NCBI GenBank assembly: GCA_902634795.1
Contig: CACPLK010000009.1
Coordinates: 1-33,944 of the forward strand
Reading direction: 5' to 3'
Source of the DNA: an uncultured Prochlorococcus sp.
Lineage (GTDB): Bacteria > Cyanobacteriota > Cyanobacteriia > PCC-6307 > Cyanobiaceae
DNA: 33,944 nt
Positions 25,686-33,879 of the stretch are shown here, one piece after another; the stretch's first letter is position 1, and every line of letters begins with the position of its first letter. The notes under the pieces were generated by a model. It worked only from the letters and a program-made list of their open reading frames with translations. It was not told the origin of the DNA and ran no database searches. The position numbers and the translations under genes are program-made.

Positions 25686-26285
25686 TTAGGATGAAAAATT
25701 CATCCAACCTGTAATTATATATTTAGTTCCTGATTTTAATATATTACCTCTATGAGCATGGGTCCATTCAGCAGGCCAAATCAAAGTTAACCCTTGTTTT
25801 GGCTGAACATCTAAATCATAATGACTAAAGTGTGTCGAGCCTCCATCCTTCACATCATTCAAGTAAGTCATAAAAGCAAACACTCTATGAAGATTTTCTA
25901 AAGACGTTCTTTCTGTATGAATTTTTCTAAAATGCTGACCAGTAGTATATCTTTGAATATTAAAAGGGCCAATTTCTAATTTCTCAGCAATTGATTCTAA
26001 AAATGGCCATTGAGAAACATAGTCTTTATAGCATTCAAATAGTTTTACGAAGTATTCTTTAAGAATTTGGTTCCCTGGTAAATCAAGTTCTTTTGGTTTT
26101 ATTGTTAAATCAATACTATCTTTCTTTTCTAAGTTAATTCCTTCTGCTACTCTTCCTTGGATGTGTCTGGTTTGATTTAATTCATAATAGTCGATTATAC
26201 TTTCACATAAGGAATGAGGTTCAATAAGCCAAGCCCCGATGAAATCAGGATTAAAATTACCCTTTTTAATGCACTCTCTTTTCAT
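25686..26285 (-). CDS. 2-oxoglutarate/Fe(II)-dependent oxygenase (prolyl 4-hydroxylase-like)
   Basis: The product has 199 residues. The double-stranded beta-helix core reads FNIQRYTTGQHFRKIHTERT, RVFAFMTYLNDV with GGSTHFSHYDLDVQPKQG and TLIWPAEWTHAHRGNIL, then KSGTKYIITGWM. Likely iron ligands are H123, E125 and H178 (or H176), with K188 binding 2-oxoglutarate. The first pair is H-x-E instead of the commoner H-x-D. Such enzymes hydroxylate protein, peptide or small-molecule substrates. It starts one base after the TPR gene (TAA-A-ATG), so the TPR protein may present the substrate. Similar oxygenases occur in cyanophages, so exchange with phage is conceivable. Confidence 0.85.
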   Translation of the reverse strand: MKRECIKKGNFNPDFIGAWLIEPHSLCESIIDYYELNQTRHIQGRVAEGINLEKKDSIDLTIKPKELDLPGNQILKEYFVKLFECYKDYVSQWPFLESIAEKLEIGPFNIQRYTTGQHFRKIHTERTSLENLHRVFAFMTYLNDVKDGGSTHFSHYDLDVQPKQGLTLIWPAEWTHAHRGNILKSGTKYIITGWMNFSS

Positions 26286-26286
26286 T

Positions 26287-26874
26287 TTAATTAATAACTA
26301 TTGATGACATTCTATAATCAAAGTTAATTGCACCATTAACTTCTCTTAATGTTTTTACCCCATCATGATGCTTTCCTTGTTTCATAAGTACTGTACCCAG
26401 TCCTGAAAATGCCATCTCAATATTTTTATTTATATTAATTGCTTTTTCATAACTTAAATAGGCTTCTTCTAGTTCACCTAACTCTTGTAAAACATACCCA
26501 AGATTACAATATGCTTCTGCATAATCAGGCCTAAGCTTAATCGCTTTACGAATAGAACTCTCAGCCTCATTTGGCTTATTTTGATCACTCAAAATATTAC
26601 CTAAATTGTAATAGGCCATCGCGAAATCAGGCTTTATTTGTATAGCTTTACGCATTGATTTCTCAGCCTCTTCAAGTCTTCCTAAATCAGATAAAATATT
26701 ACCCAGGTTCGAATGAGCTTCTGCAAAGTCTGGTTTTATTTTAATTGCTTTTCTTTGCATCAATTCTGCTTCTTCTGGTTTTCCAATTTCTCTTAATATT
26801 CCTCCGAGATTTGTATAAGCAATTTCATTTCGAGGGGATAGTTCAATTGATTTATTATAAAAATCTATAGCCAA
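26287..26874 (-). CDS. TPR-repeat protein, N-terminally truncated
   Basis: About 195 residues consist of tandem 34-residue TPRs of the canonical type: AYTNLGGILREIGKPEEAEL, AHSNLGNILSDLGRLEEAEK, AYYNLGNILSDQNKPNEAES, AYCNLGYVLQELGELEEAYL, ending in VNGAINFDYRMSSIVIN. The start is uncertain: no ATG fits, TTG 26874 is used, and an in-frame TAA lies just upstream. It begins in mid-repeat, without the leader found in the other TPR genes of this block, so it looks truncated. It is coupled to the oxygenase (one-base gap). TPRs bind peptides or partner proteins. See the divergent chimeric ORF at 27145, which breaks at the equivalent point. Confidence 0.75.
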   Translation of the reverse strand: MAIDFYNKSIELSPRNEIAYTNLGGILREIGKPEEAELMQRKAIKIKPDFAEAHSNLGNILSDLGRLEEAEKSMRKAIQIKPDFAMAYYNLGNILSDQNKPNEAESSIRKAIKLRPDYAEAYCNLGYVLQELGELEEAYLSYEKAININKNIEMAFSGLGTVLMKQGKHHDGVKTLREVNGAINFDYRMSSIVIN

Positions 26875-27144
26875 ATCATTTTTCCCCTTTTATCGTATAT
26901 TTTTTCTTATGTAGTTATAATAGAAGAAATTAGTCTATTTATTTAATTATCTTTGTAGTTAAAATATAATTAGTTCAATATTTTCACTGTATTAAAAAAA
27001 ATAAAAGCTTTAAAATTATAATTCAAATTAATTTCAAGATCTGTCTTATCCTTAAGAGAGTTCTTTAAATCTATGAAGAAAAATCCTTCTAAGGAGCAAA
27101 AAAGTGTATATTGTATTTATAAATAATATTATAAAAACAACATA

Positions 27145-27657
27145 GTGAAAGGATTTAAAAAACGAGAACGACCTAAGGAAAAGAAAGATACTGTAACAAC
27201 TTATACCATTCCTAGGGTTACTCCAGAAGAAGACATCAATACTGATCTGAATAAAAAGCAACTAATTTCTAAAGCACTTTCATTCCATTCGCAAGGCAAA
27301 ATTAAGGTTGCAGAAAAATACTATAAAATAATTATTGATAAGGGCTTTAAAGATCCGGTAATTTTTTCTAATTTGGGTGCAATATATAAACAAAAAGGGC
27401 AAAATGATAGAGGTAAAGCTATTACCCACTATAGTCAAACATTTAGCCTTCCAGAAATTCCTGGTGTCAGAACTGTTTACAATGGTGACTATTTATCAAT
27501 TCCAGCAGAAGAAGGTCAAATATTAATATGGCGAAGTCATATAAGACATGGTTATATAAATACTAATGAAGGAGACAACAGAACCACACTTAGTTTTAAC
27601 TCAATCCCTCAAACTTTAAGAAGCGGAGCCTATTCATTTACTGTTAATGACAACTAA
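27145..27657 (+). pseudogene. Chimeric remnant: TPR leader fused to the C-terminal part of a 2OG-Fe(II) oxygenase
   Basis: The 170-residue ORF starts at GTG 27145. Residues 1-95 are a leader plus one TPR (QLISKALSFHSQGKIKVAEK, then FSNLGAIYKQKGQND), close to the N-terminus of the sulfotransferase at 23784. From about 95 the sequence changes to the distal half of a TIGR02466-like oxygenase: LSIPAEEGQILIWRSHIRHG and GDNRTTLSFNSIP, with the distal histidine (about H135) and a 2-oxoglutarate arginine (about R146). The first H-x-D ligand pair and half the fold are missing, so it should be inactive. I read it as an internal deletion or recombination product. It is divergent from the TPR gene at 26287. 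Confidence 0.65.
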
Positions 27658-27663
27658 ATACTT

Positions 27664-27683
27664 CAATCAATTTAAATTGATTG
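27664..27683. repeat. Perfect 20-bp palindrome after the chimeric ORF
   Basis: CAATCAATTTAAATTGATTG reads the same on both strands and begins six bases after the stop at 27657. It has no loop and no following T-tract, so a terminator is unlikely. It could be a protein-binding or recombination site, or chance in AT-rich DNA. Confidence 0.45.
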
Positions 27684-27893
27684 TTAATCTCTTGAAATAT
27701 TTTTACATTTAATTCACAAAAGACATTACCAGTATTTAATCTATTCCTAATTGTATTAAGACTTACAAAGGAATTTTATACTTAAATTGTTAAAGAATAA
27801 ATAACAATTTAGAAAGAAATCTAAACTTTACATAACAACAATTTAATTATCAGCTCTAGAACTTTTTTACAGCCTCACTTAAGATATAGATAA

Positions 27894-28610
27894 TTAACTA
27901 TTATGATCAGTTGTTAATTGATCAATCTCCCAAAGTTCATATAAATCTGGTCTGCGTGTTTTGGTCCTAATTTCCCTTTGCTTCTGCCTCCATTCTTTAA
28001 TTAATTTATGGTTTCCACTTAAAAGAACACTAGGAACTTTTAAGCCTTTGAATTCTGAGGGTCGGGTGTATTGCGGGTGTTCTAAAAGAAATTCATTATG
28101 ACTTTCTTCTTCTAATGATTTGGCACTGCCTAAAGTTCCAGGCAATAGACGTACTACTCCATTGATAATAGTTATTGCAGGAATTTCTCCACCGGTAAGG
28201 ATAAAGTCTCCAATTGAAATTTCTTCATCAGCTAGAGACCTAATTCTCTCGTCAAAGCCCTCATAGCCACCACATATCAATATGAGTTGATCTTCTTTTG
28301 ACCATCTAGAAAAATCAGATTGAGCTATTTTTCTACCTTGTGGAGTCATCAAAAGTATTCTTTTTTTATTGAGCTTTGGAATTTGATCAAACACCGAAAA
28401 ATAAGGTTCAGGCTTCAAAACCATTCCAGCCCCTCCGCCATATGGTTCATCATCAACTTTTCGATAATTATCCGTTGCATAGTCGCGAGGATTGTGGATA
28501 TGAATTGATGCAATATTCTCTTCAAACGCCTTTTTTATAAGTCCATGATTAAAAAAGATTTTAAATGCTTCTGGGAAAAGGCTAACTACATCGAACCTCA
28601 ATTTACTCAT
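27894..28610 (-). CDS. trmD: tRNA (guanine37-N1)-methyltransferase
   Basis: The product has 238 residues. It has the N-terminal RFDVVSLFPEAFKIF, DDEPYGGGAGMVLKPEP, ILICGGYEGFDERIR and IGDFILTGGEIPAI, the SPOUT trefoil-knot SAM site. It methylates G37 next to the anticodon, preventing frameshifts. It lies 5 bases downstream of era on the same strand. A 236-base gap then separates it from the chimeric ORF, where the second accessory block begins. Confidence 0.96.
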   Translation of the reverse strand: MSKLRFDVVSLFPEAFKIFFNHGLIKKAFEENIASIHIHNPRDYATDNYRKVDDEPYGGGAGMVLKPEPYFSVFDQIPKLNKKRILLMTPQGRKIAQSDFSRWSKEDQLILICGGYEGFDERIRSLADEEISIGDFILTGGEIPAITIINGVVRLLPGTLGSAKSLEEESHNEFLLEHPQYTRPSEFKGLKVPSVLLSGNHKLIKEWRQKQREIRTKTRRPDLYELWEIDQLTTDHNS

Positions 28611-28615
28611 ATCAA

Positions 28616-29557
28616 TTAGCTCCCTTCATAACCAAACTCATTAAGGCGAGAAGATTTACTTCTCCAGTCAGGAACAACTTTAACAAACAATTCTAAATAG
28701 ACATTTCCATTAATTAAAGTTTGAATTTGTAGTCTTGATTCCTGGCCAATTTTCTTCAACATACTTCCCCCTTTACCAATTAAAATTCCTTTCTGAGATT
28801 TTTTCTCAACACAGATAGTTGCAAGAATTCCTGTTCTTGCATTTTCTTTAGATTTTTTTTTGGAGGGTATATCTTCAATTTTATCAATAGAAACCGCAAC
28901 ACTATGAGGGACCTCTTCGCGTGTATTTATTAAAACTTGTTCTCTTATAAATTCAGCCATCAAAAACTTCTCAGGATGGTCACAAGTCATATGACTTGGA
29001 TACAACTGCGGTCCCAAAGGTAGTTTTTCTTCTATTTCATTGAGCAATTCATTACATCCCTCTCCTGTGAGAGCACTACAACAAAAAACCGGCCAATTTG
29101 TGCCCTCAAAAAAGTCTAAATATTCTTTCTTTCTCTCTTCAAATTGACTCAAATGAACAAGATCCCATTTATTCAACGCAACAAGCACCGGTATCTGTAA
29201 ATTTCTAATCAATTTCAAAATAAATGCATCACCCCTACCTGGAGAATGATTAGCTTCAAAAATAACTAAAACTGCATCCACCTCTCCAATAGATCTTTTG
29301 GCACTCTGAACAAGCCTTTCACCTAATAAATGATGAGGTTTATGAATACCAGGAGTATCTACAAAAATAATTTGAGACTTTATATTCGTAAGTATTACTT
29401 TTAATCGATTTCTAGTGGTTTGAGCGATGGGTGATGTAATTGCTATTTTCTCATCAACACATTTGTTTATAAAAGTTGATTTACCAACATTGGGTCTACC
29501 TATTAGTGCAATAAATCCTGACTTAAAATCCTCTTGATTTAAATCTCCCAAAGACAT
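28616..29557 (-). CDS. era: GTPase Era
   Basis: The product has 313 residues. The GTPase domain has G1 GRPNVGKST, G2 TTRNR, G3 DTPG and G4 NKWD, with a short SALTGEGC G5. The C-terminal KH domain contains ATICVEKKSQKGILIGKGGS and KVVPDWR. Era binds 16S rRNA and helps mature the 30S subunit. The start MSLGDLNQED is 51 bases from the divergent gene at 29609, so the gap holds both promoters. trmD follows after 5 bases, probably in one transcript. Confidence 0.96.
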   Translation of the reverse strand: MSLGDLNQEDFKSGFIALIGRPNVGKSTFINKCVDEKIAITSPIAQTTRNRLKVILTNIKSQIIFVDTPGIHKPHHLLGERLVQSAKRSIGEVDAVLVIFEANHSPGRGDAFILKLIRNLQIPVLVALNKWDLVHLSQFEERKKEYLDFFEGTNWPVFCCSALTGEGCNELLNEIEEKLPLGPQLYPSHMTCDHPEKFLMAEFIREQVLINTREEVPHSVAVSIDKIEDIPSKKKSKENARTGILATICVEKKSQKGILIGKGGSMLKKIGQESRLQIQTLINGNVYLELFVKVVPDWRSKSSRLNEFGYEGS

Positions 29558-29608
29558 TTTTGTTCTCTACGATTATCTATAGCCTTACTCTATAAGAGCA
29601 ATAAAACC

Positions 29609-30121
29609 ATGAATGAAAAGAAACCAACTTTTAAAGAGGCTATGCAAGCATCAATGATTTGGTGCAAAAGTTGGGAAAATGGTGAAATTAGTGACGAAGT
29701 TATTTCTGATCGAATTGGCGAGCTTATAAAAACAGTAGAGGGTGCAAGAGGATTTTTTGTTGTAAGTCTCTCAATAGATTGCCCTTTAATGGATAGATTT
29801 CCTGATGCGTTAATTTTTCAATTAAGAAGTTCTGGAGAAATTATTGTTGACTTAACCGTAAAGAATCTTGCAATGAGCTCAGCTATGGTAATTACCCATC
29901 GAAACAATAAAGATCCTCAGGAGATCCAATCAGAAAGAATAAAAATTCGTTGTATTGAATTACTTAAACTATTAGATCCAACTCAGGTAAAAAAACGTTT
30001 AGAAGTTTTACTTGAAGCAACAAAAGGTAATGGAACAGACTTGAAATTTCTTGATAAATGGGGTTATAACGATGAACAAATCAATGCAATATCAAAAAGT
30101 ATTTATGAAGTTGCAACATAA
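29609..30121 (+). CDS. Conserved-looking hypothetical protein, 170 residues
   Basis: The product is soluble. It reads MNEKKPTFKEAMQASMIWCK, ISDRIGELIKTVEGARGFFV, DCPLMDRFPDALIFQLRSSG, DLTVKNLAMSSAMVITHRNN, and a helical C-terminal half ending YNDEQINAISKSIYEVAT. No catalytic motif or membrane segment is visible. Its position between era and the BI-1/phoH group is probably conserved in picocyanobacteria, and I suspect a cyanobacteria-specific family, but cannot name it. A strong bidirectional terminator follows the stop at 30121. Confidence 0.7.
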   Translation: MNEKKPTFKEAMQASMIWCKSWENGEISDEVISDRIGELIKTVEGARGFFVVSLSIDCPLMDRFPDALIFQLRSSGEIIVDLTVKNLAMSSAMVITHRNNKDPQEIQSERIKIRCIELLKLLDPTQVKKRLEVLLEATKGNGTDLKFLDKWGYNDEQINAISKSIYEVAT

Positions 30122-30149
30122 AAAAAAGAGCCGAAAGGCTCTTTTTTTT
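30121..30149. terminator. Bidirectional Rho-independent terminator
   Basis: AAAAAAAGAGCC (30121-30132), loop GAAA, GGCTC then eight T (30142-30149). The A-run on the left serves as the T-tract for the opposite strand, so it can stop both the gene at 29609 and the BI-1 gene converging from the right. Confidence 0.9.
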
Positions 30150-30167
30150 ATGTTTATTTTGTTTGTC

Positions 30168-30905
30168 TCAATCTCTTCTGCCACCACCCTGTAGAGCAAT
30201 AATCAGACGAAGAACAAAAACAAATAAATTTATATAAGTTAAGTACATCCCCAATGCTCCTGCTAAATACTGTTCATCGTTGTACCTTCTTGGCATTGTG
30301 TAGAAATCTACAAAAGACATCGCAACAAAAAGTACAGTTCCAAAACCAGCAATCATTAATTCAAAGCCACTGCCTCCAAACATCCCTGGAGCAAATAAAC
30401 CACCAATAAACTGGAAAACCATTGCAATAATTAGACCAAGCAATCCAAGACCAACTGCGCCTTGCAAAGCTTGACCAACGTTATCACTCATTTTTCTGCC
30501 TACAGAAGATGCAATCACGAAAGTGATACCAGTAGCAAATACGGCTGTTCCAATCGCTCCCATTCCTGCAACTTGAATTGCCAATCCAACAATCCCACTT
30601 AATGTAAAACCAGTTAATAAGCTGAATCCGGTCAATAGTGGTAGCGCTTTAGAATTATTTGCATTGTTGGCAGCGCTGCTTGCCATGAAAAACAGCACTA
30701 TTTCAGCAATAAATGCGACTATAAATAGTGGACCAAATAAAGGATTGTTAGTTGCTTGTAAGGAAAGTCCGCCTAAAACGCCTAATCCAGTTAATGCCAT
30801 TCCTCCGCCTACATAAGGCAAAGCTTTATTAACTACATTTGGGCCAATAAGTGCACTCGTTTGTGCTTCACGAATAGCTTGTTGAAAATTGCTGTTTGCT
30901 GGCAT
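30168..30905 (-). CDS. Bax inhibitor-1 / YccA family membrane protein
   Basis: The product has 245 residues and about seven transmembrane helices beginning near residue 30 (VGGGMALTGLGVLGGLSLQA), with a soluble N-terminus. The pattern NPLFGPLFIVAFIAEIVLFF, AIGTAVFATGITFVIASSVG and the final FVDFYTMPRRYN then YLTYINLFVFVLRLI fits the BI-1 superfamily (YccA/YbhL), which includes calcium-leak channels and, in E. coli, an FtsH modulator. The role in cyanobacteria is not established. It follows phoH (75-base gap) and ends at the bidirectional terminator. Confidence 0.85.
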   Translation of the reverse strand: MPANSNFQQAIREAQTSALIGPNVVNKALPYVGGGMALTGLGVLGGLSLQATNNPLFGPLFIVAFIAEIVLFFMASSAANNANNSKALPLLTGFSLLTGFTLSGIVGLAIQVAGMGAIGTAVFATGITFVIASSVGRKMSDNVGQALQGAVGLGLLGLIIAMVFQFIGGLFAPGMFGGSGFELMIAGFGTVLFVAMSFVDFYTMPRRYNDEQYLAGALGMYLTYINLFVFVLRLIIALQGGGRRD

Positions 30906-30980
30906 AACGCACCAGATAATTATTAATACCTATTTTGACACAAAAAAAATAAGTCTTCATGAATGTGAATGCGGATCACC

Positions 30981-31958
30981 CTATCGCCTTTTTTTATCTA
31001 GTTCTGCATAAGCATCAACAACGCTTTGAACAAGTGGATGTCTTACGACATCTGCTGAGGTAAGTCTACAAACTGAAATCCCATCAACCTTTTCGAGTAA
31101 ATCTGCTGCTTCAATAAGTCCACTCATTTGTCCAAATGGCAAGTCTACTTGGGTTACATCCCCAGTTACTACCATCCTTGATCTTTCGCCTAACCTAGTT
31201 AGAACCATTCTCATTTGTGCTTGAGTAGTATTTTGAGCTTCATCAAGTATCACAAAAGATTCTTCTAAAGTTCTGCCTCGCATGTATGCCAAAGGAGCAA
31301 CTTCAATCACGTTTTTTTCAATAAGTAAATTCGTTTTTTCTTGTCCAAGTAAAGAGTGTAGAGAATCATATAAAGGTCTCAGATAAGGATCTACCTTTTG
31401 CTGTAAGTCTCCAGGCAAAAAACCCAATCTTTCTCCTGCCTCAACTGCAGGTCTTGTCAAAATAATTTTCTCTATTTTTCTCTCAGTCAGCATCCGCACG
31501 GCAAATAAAGTTGCTAAGAATGTTTTTCCTGTTCCCGCTGGGCCTAAAGCAAACGTAAGATCACTTTTTTCCATAGCTTCTACATAAAATTTTTGTCTAA
31601 TTGTTCTTGGTCTTAAAAGGTTTCCTCGCTGACTTCTAGCTAAAACTTTATTTGTTGATTTGGCGTGATCGTTTTTTTTACCATTGTCCAATGCCTCAGC
31701 CGCAGCATGTAAATCTACTGCAGAGACAATTTGTCCTTCTTCCCATATTGGTCTAACTAATTCAACAATTGCTGCAGCTCTCTCTAATTGATAAGAATTT
31801 CCTTTTATTTCAAGCTGCAACCCCCTTAAGGCAAAAGCAGCACCAGTTAGGTTTCCCAATCTATGAAGTGTTGACTGACCCGTTCCAGACAAAGCAGTAG
31901 CAGCATCGGTATCAGGCAGATCTATACAAAAGCGACCTTCAGTGGTTGCTTCAGACAT
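30981..31958 (-). CDS. phoH: PhoH-like ATPase
   Basis: The product has 325 residues. An N-terminal KH-like region (about 25-80) leads to the P-loop domain with Walker A GPAGTGKT (about 139-146), RPAVEAGERLGFLPGDLQQK, DPYLRPLYDSLHSLL, Walker B FVILDEAQNTT and TGDVTQVDLP. It is a predicted ATPase/RNA-related helper (PhoH/YbeZ type), often coupled to YbeY. In picocyanobacteria phoH commonly follows rpsP, as here (37-base gap). Confidence 0.93.
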   Translation of the reverse strand: MSEATTEGRFCIDLPDTDAATALSGTGQSTLHRLGNLTGAAFALRGLQLEIKGNSYQLERAAAIVELVRPIWEEGQIVSAVDLHAAAEALDNGKKNDHAKSTNKVLARSQRGNLLRPRTIRQKFYVEAMEKSDLTFALGPAGTGKTFLATLFAVRMLTERKIEKIILTRPAVEAGERLGFLPGDLQQKVDPYLRPLYDSLHSLLGQEKTNLLIEKNVIEVAPLAYMRGRTLEESFVILDEAQNTTQAQMRMVLTRLGERSRMVVTGDVTQVDLPFGQMSGLIEAADLLEKVDGISVCRLTSADVVRHPLVQSVVDAYAELDKKRR

Positions 31959-31995
31959 ATATTTTCTTGAAATTATAGATATTCATCAAGACTTC

Positions 31996-32328
31996 TTATT
32001 CAGAAGTTTCAGATGCAGCTGCATCTTTTTTCTTTGCTGATCTTTCTTTTTCTTGTTTTTGCTTACCTAAGACTTCTGCAGGTCGAACTTTCTTTTCAAG
32101 GAGTCCTCCTTTTTCTAGTAAAGTTCTAACAGCATCAGTTGGCTGAGCACCTTGTCCTAGTCGAGTTCTCAAAGCCTCTGTATCTAACCTGGTTTCTTTG
32201 GTTCTTGGATTGTAAAAGCCTAGTTCTTGCAGAGGGCGACCATCTCGCCTTGAAGTGCTATTACAGGCAACTAGACGAAAACTGGATTCACGCTTTTTAC
32301 CAAACCGCTTAAGGCGGAGCTTGATCAT
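31996..32328 (-). CDS. rpsP: 30S ribosomal protein S16
   Basis: The product has 110 residues. The core [20 protein letters not shown] with GFYNPRTKE and [16 protein letters not shown] is S16. A C-terminal extension of about 28 residues rich in K, E and A ([20 protein letters not shown]) goes beyond the usual 80 or so. S16 binds 16S rRNA early in 30S assembly. It lies between ffh and phoH, all leftward. Confidence 0.96.
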   Translation of the reverse strand: MIKLRLKRFGKKRESSFRLVACNSTSRRDGRPLQELGFYNPRTKETRLDTEALRTRLGQGAQPTDAVRTLLEKGGLLEKKVRPAEVLGKQKQEKERSAKKKDAAASETSE

Positions 32329-32415
32329 CTTCGATTTATTTGTAAGTGGATTGAACTCAAAAGTTCTTCACTTTAATAATACTCCACAGATGATTAATTT
32401 ACCCTTTTGATATGT

Positions 32416-33879
32416 CTAAAGATCACCAAAACCTTTCTTTTTCTTAATTGGACGCTGTCTTCGGGGCGCAGAACCTGGACCACCTCTTGCTTTTCTAGAC
32501 TGATATGGATTAGCACCTGGTGAGGACATGCCAGGTAGTCCCCCCATGCCAGGAAGTCCTCCCTCCATTCCAGGAAGTCCTCCTCCAGTAGACATCTGCT
32601 TCATCAATCCCCGCATCCTCTGAAAATCCGCGAGAACCTTGTCAACTTCTGCTGGCTGATGTCCACTGCCACTTGCAACTCTTCGACGTCTTGATGGTTG
32701 TGCTGCTAATAATTCAGGCTTATTCCTCTCCTCTACTGACATTGAACCAATCATTGCCTCAATTTTTGTAAGTTGATCTTCTCCACTTTTAATCATTCCA
32801 TCATCAATTTTATTCATCCCAGGAATCATTTTCAGTAGCCCCCCCAAAGAGCCCATTCTCTTGATCATCCTCATCTGCTTTACAAAATCCGAGAAATCAA
32901 AAGTTGCTTCTTGAAGCTTCTTTTGCATGATTTCCGCATCAGCAATTTCAACTTCTTTCTGTGCTTTTTCAACAAGAGTTAAAACATCGCCCATCCCTAA
33001 GATTCTGCTAGCCATCCTCTCGGGATAAAAAGGTTGCAATGCCTCAACCTTTTCACCAGTCCCTATAAATTTGATTGGTTTTCCACTAATTTTTCTAATA
33101 GAAAGAGCAGCTCCACCTCTTGAATCTCCATCTAACTTTGTGAGAACTGCCCCTGTTATTCCTACTTTTTCATGAAAACTTCTGGTAATGTCTGCTGCCT
33201 CTTGGCCAATCATTGAATCAACCACCAATAAAACTTCATCTGGTTGAACGGCCTCTTTAATTCGAACCATCTCTCCCATCATCTCGGTATCAATTTGAAG
33301 CCGCCCAGCAGTATCGACAAGGACAGTGTCAAAGCCTTCTTCCCTAGCTTTTTCTAAGCCTTTTTTTGCAATCTCCTCGGGCTTTGCGTTTGAACTTAAA
33401 TTAAAAACCTCTACACCAATTTGATTTCCAAGCGTTACTAATTGATCAATAGCTGCTGGTCTGTATGTATCAGCAGCTACAAGTAATGGTTTTTGATTTT
33501 TTTCTTTAAGAAGCAATCCAAGTTTTGCTGTAGCTGTAGTCTTTCCAGCCCCCTGAAGCCCAGCCATTAAAATAACTGTTGGTTTTTCCTCTGAATCTGC
33601 CAAGGGATCATTTTCTCCCCCCATTACATTCACTAGTTGTTCATGAACTACTTGAATAAATTTCTGTCCAGGATTTATCCCTCTGACAACATCTGTACCA
33701 ACGGCATTGACTCTTACTTCTTCGACAAACTCCTTTACTACAGACAAACTAACATCAGCTTCTAGAAGGGCTCGTCTGACCTGTTTAAGAGCTTCATCAA
33801 CATTGTCATCTGAAATTTTAGCTTCACCTTTAAAGGCCTTAACAGCGTCTTCAAATTGATTAGTTAGTTCCTCAAACAT
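32416..33879 (-). CDS. ffh: Signal recognition particle protein Ffh
   Basis: The product has 487 residues. The N domain (about 1-90) is followed by the G domain with GLQGAGKTTATAKLG, DTAGRLQID, TKLDGD and GTGEK. The M domain follows, with the 4.5S-RNA-binding SRRRRVASGSG and the methionine-rich MRMIKRMGSLGGLLKM groove, then a Gly/Met/Pro-rich tail (GLPGMEGGLPGMGGLPGM). It directs membrane proteins to the translocon, including thylakoid proteins. It is the first of the leftward ffh-rpsP-phoH run; the gene is complete, starting 65 bases from the window edge. Confidence 0.97.
   Translation of the reverse strand: MFEELTNQFEDAVKAFKGEAKISDDNVDEALKQVRRALLEADVSLSVVKEFVEEVRVNAVGTDVVRGINPGQKFIQVVHEQLVNVMGGENDPLADSEEKPTVILMAGLQGAGKTTATAKLGLLLKEKNQKPLLVAADTYRPAAIDQLVTLGNQIGVEVFNLSSNAKPEEIAKKGLEKAREEGFDTVLVDTAGRLQIDTEMMGEMVRIKEAVQPDEVLLVVDSMIGQEAADITRSFHEKVGITGAVLTKLDGDSRGGAALSIRKISGKPIKFIGTGEKVEALQPFYPERMASRILGMGDVLTLVEKAQKEVEIADAEIMQKKLQEATFDFSDFVKQMRMIKRMGSLGGLLKMIPGMNKIDDGMIKSGEDQLTKIEAMIGSMSVEERNKPELLAAQPSRRRRVASGSGHQPAEVDKVLADFQRMRGLMKQMSTGGGLPGMEGGLPGMGGLPGMSSPGANPYQSRKARGGPGSAPRRQRPIKKKKGFGDL

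Noticed and set aside
25432-25689. 85-codon rightward ORF between the sulfotransferase and the oxygenase
   Set aside because: Low-complexity L/I/K/N content from AT-rich DNA, no ribosome-binding site, and no family signal.
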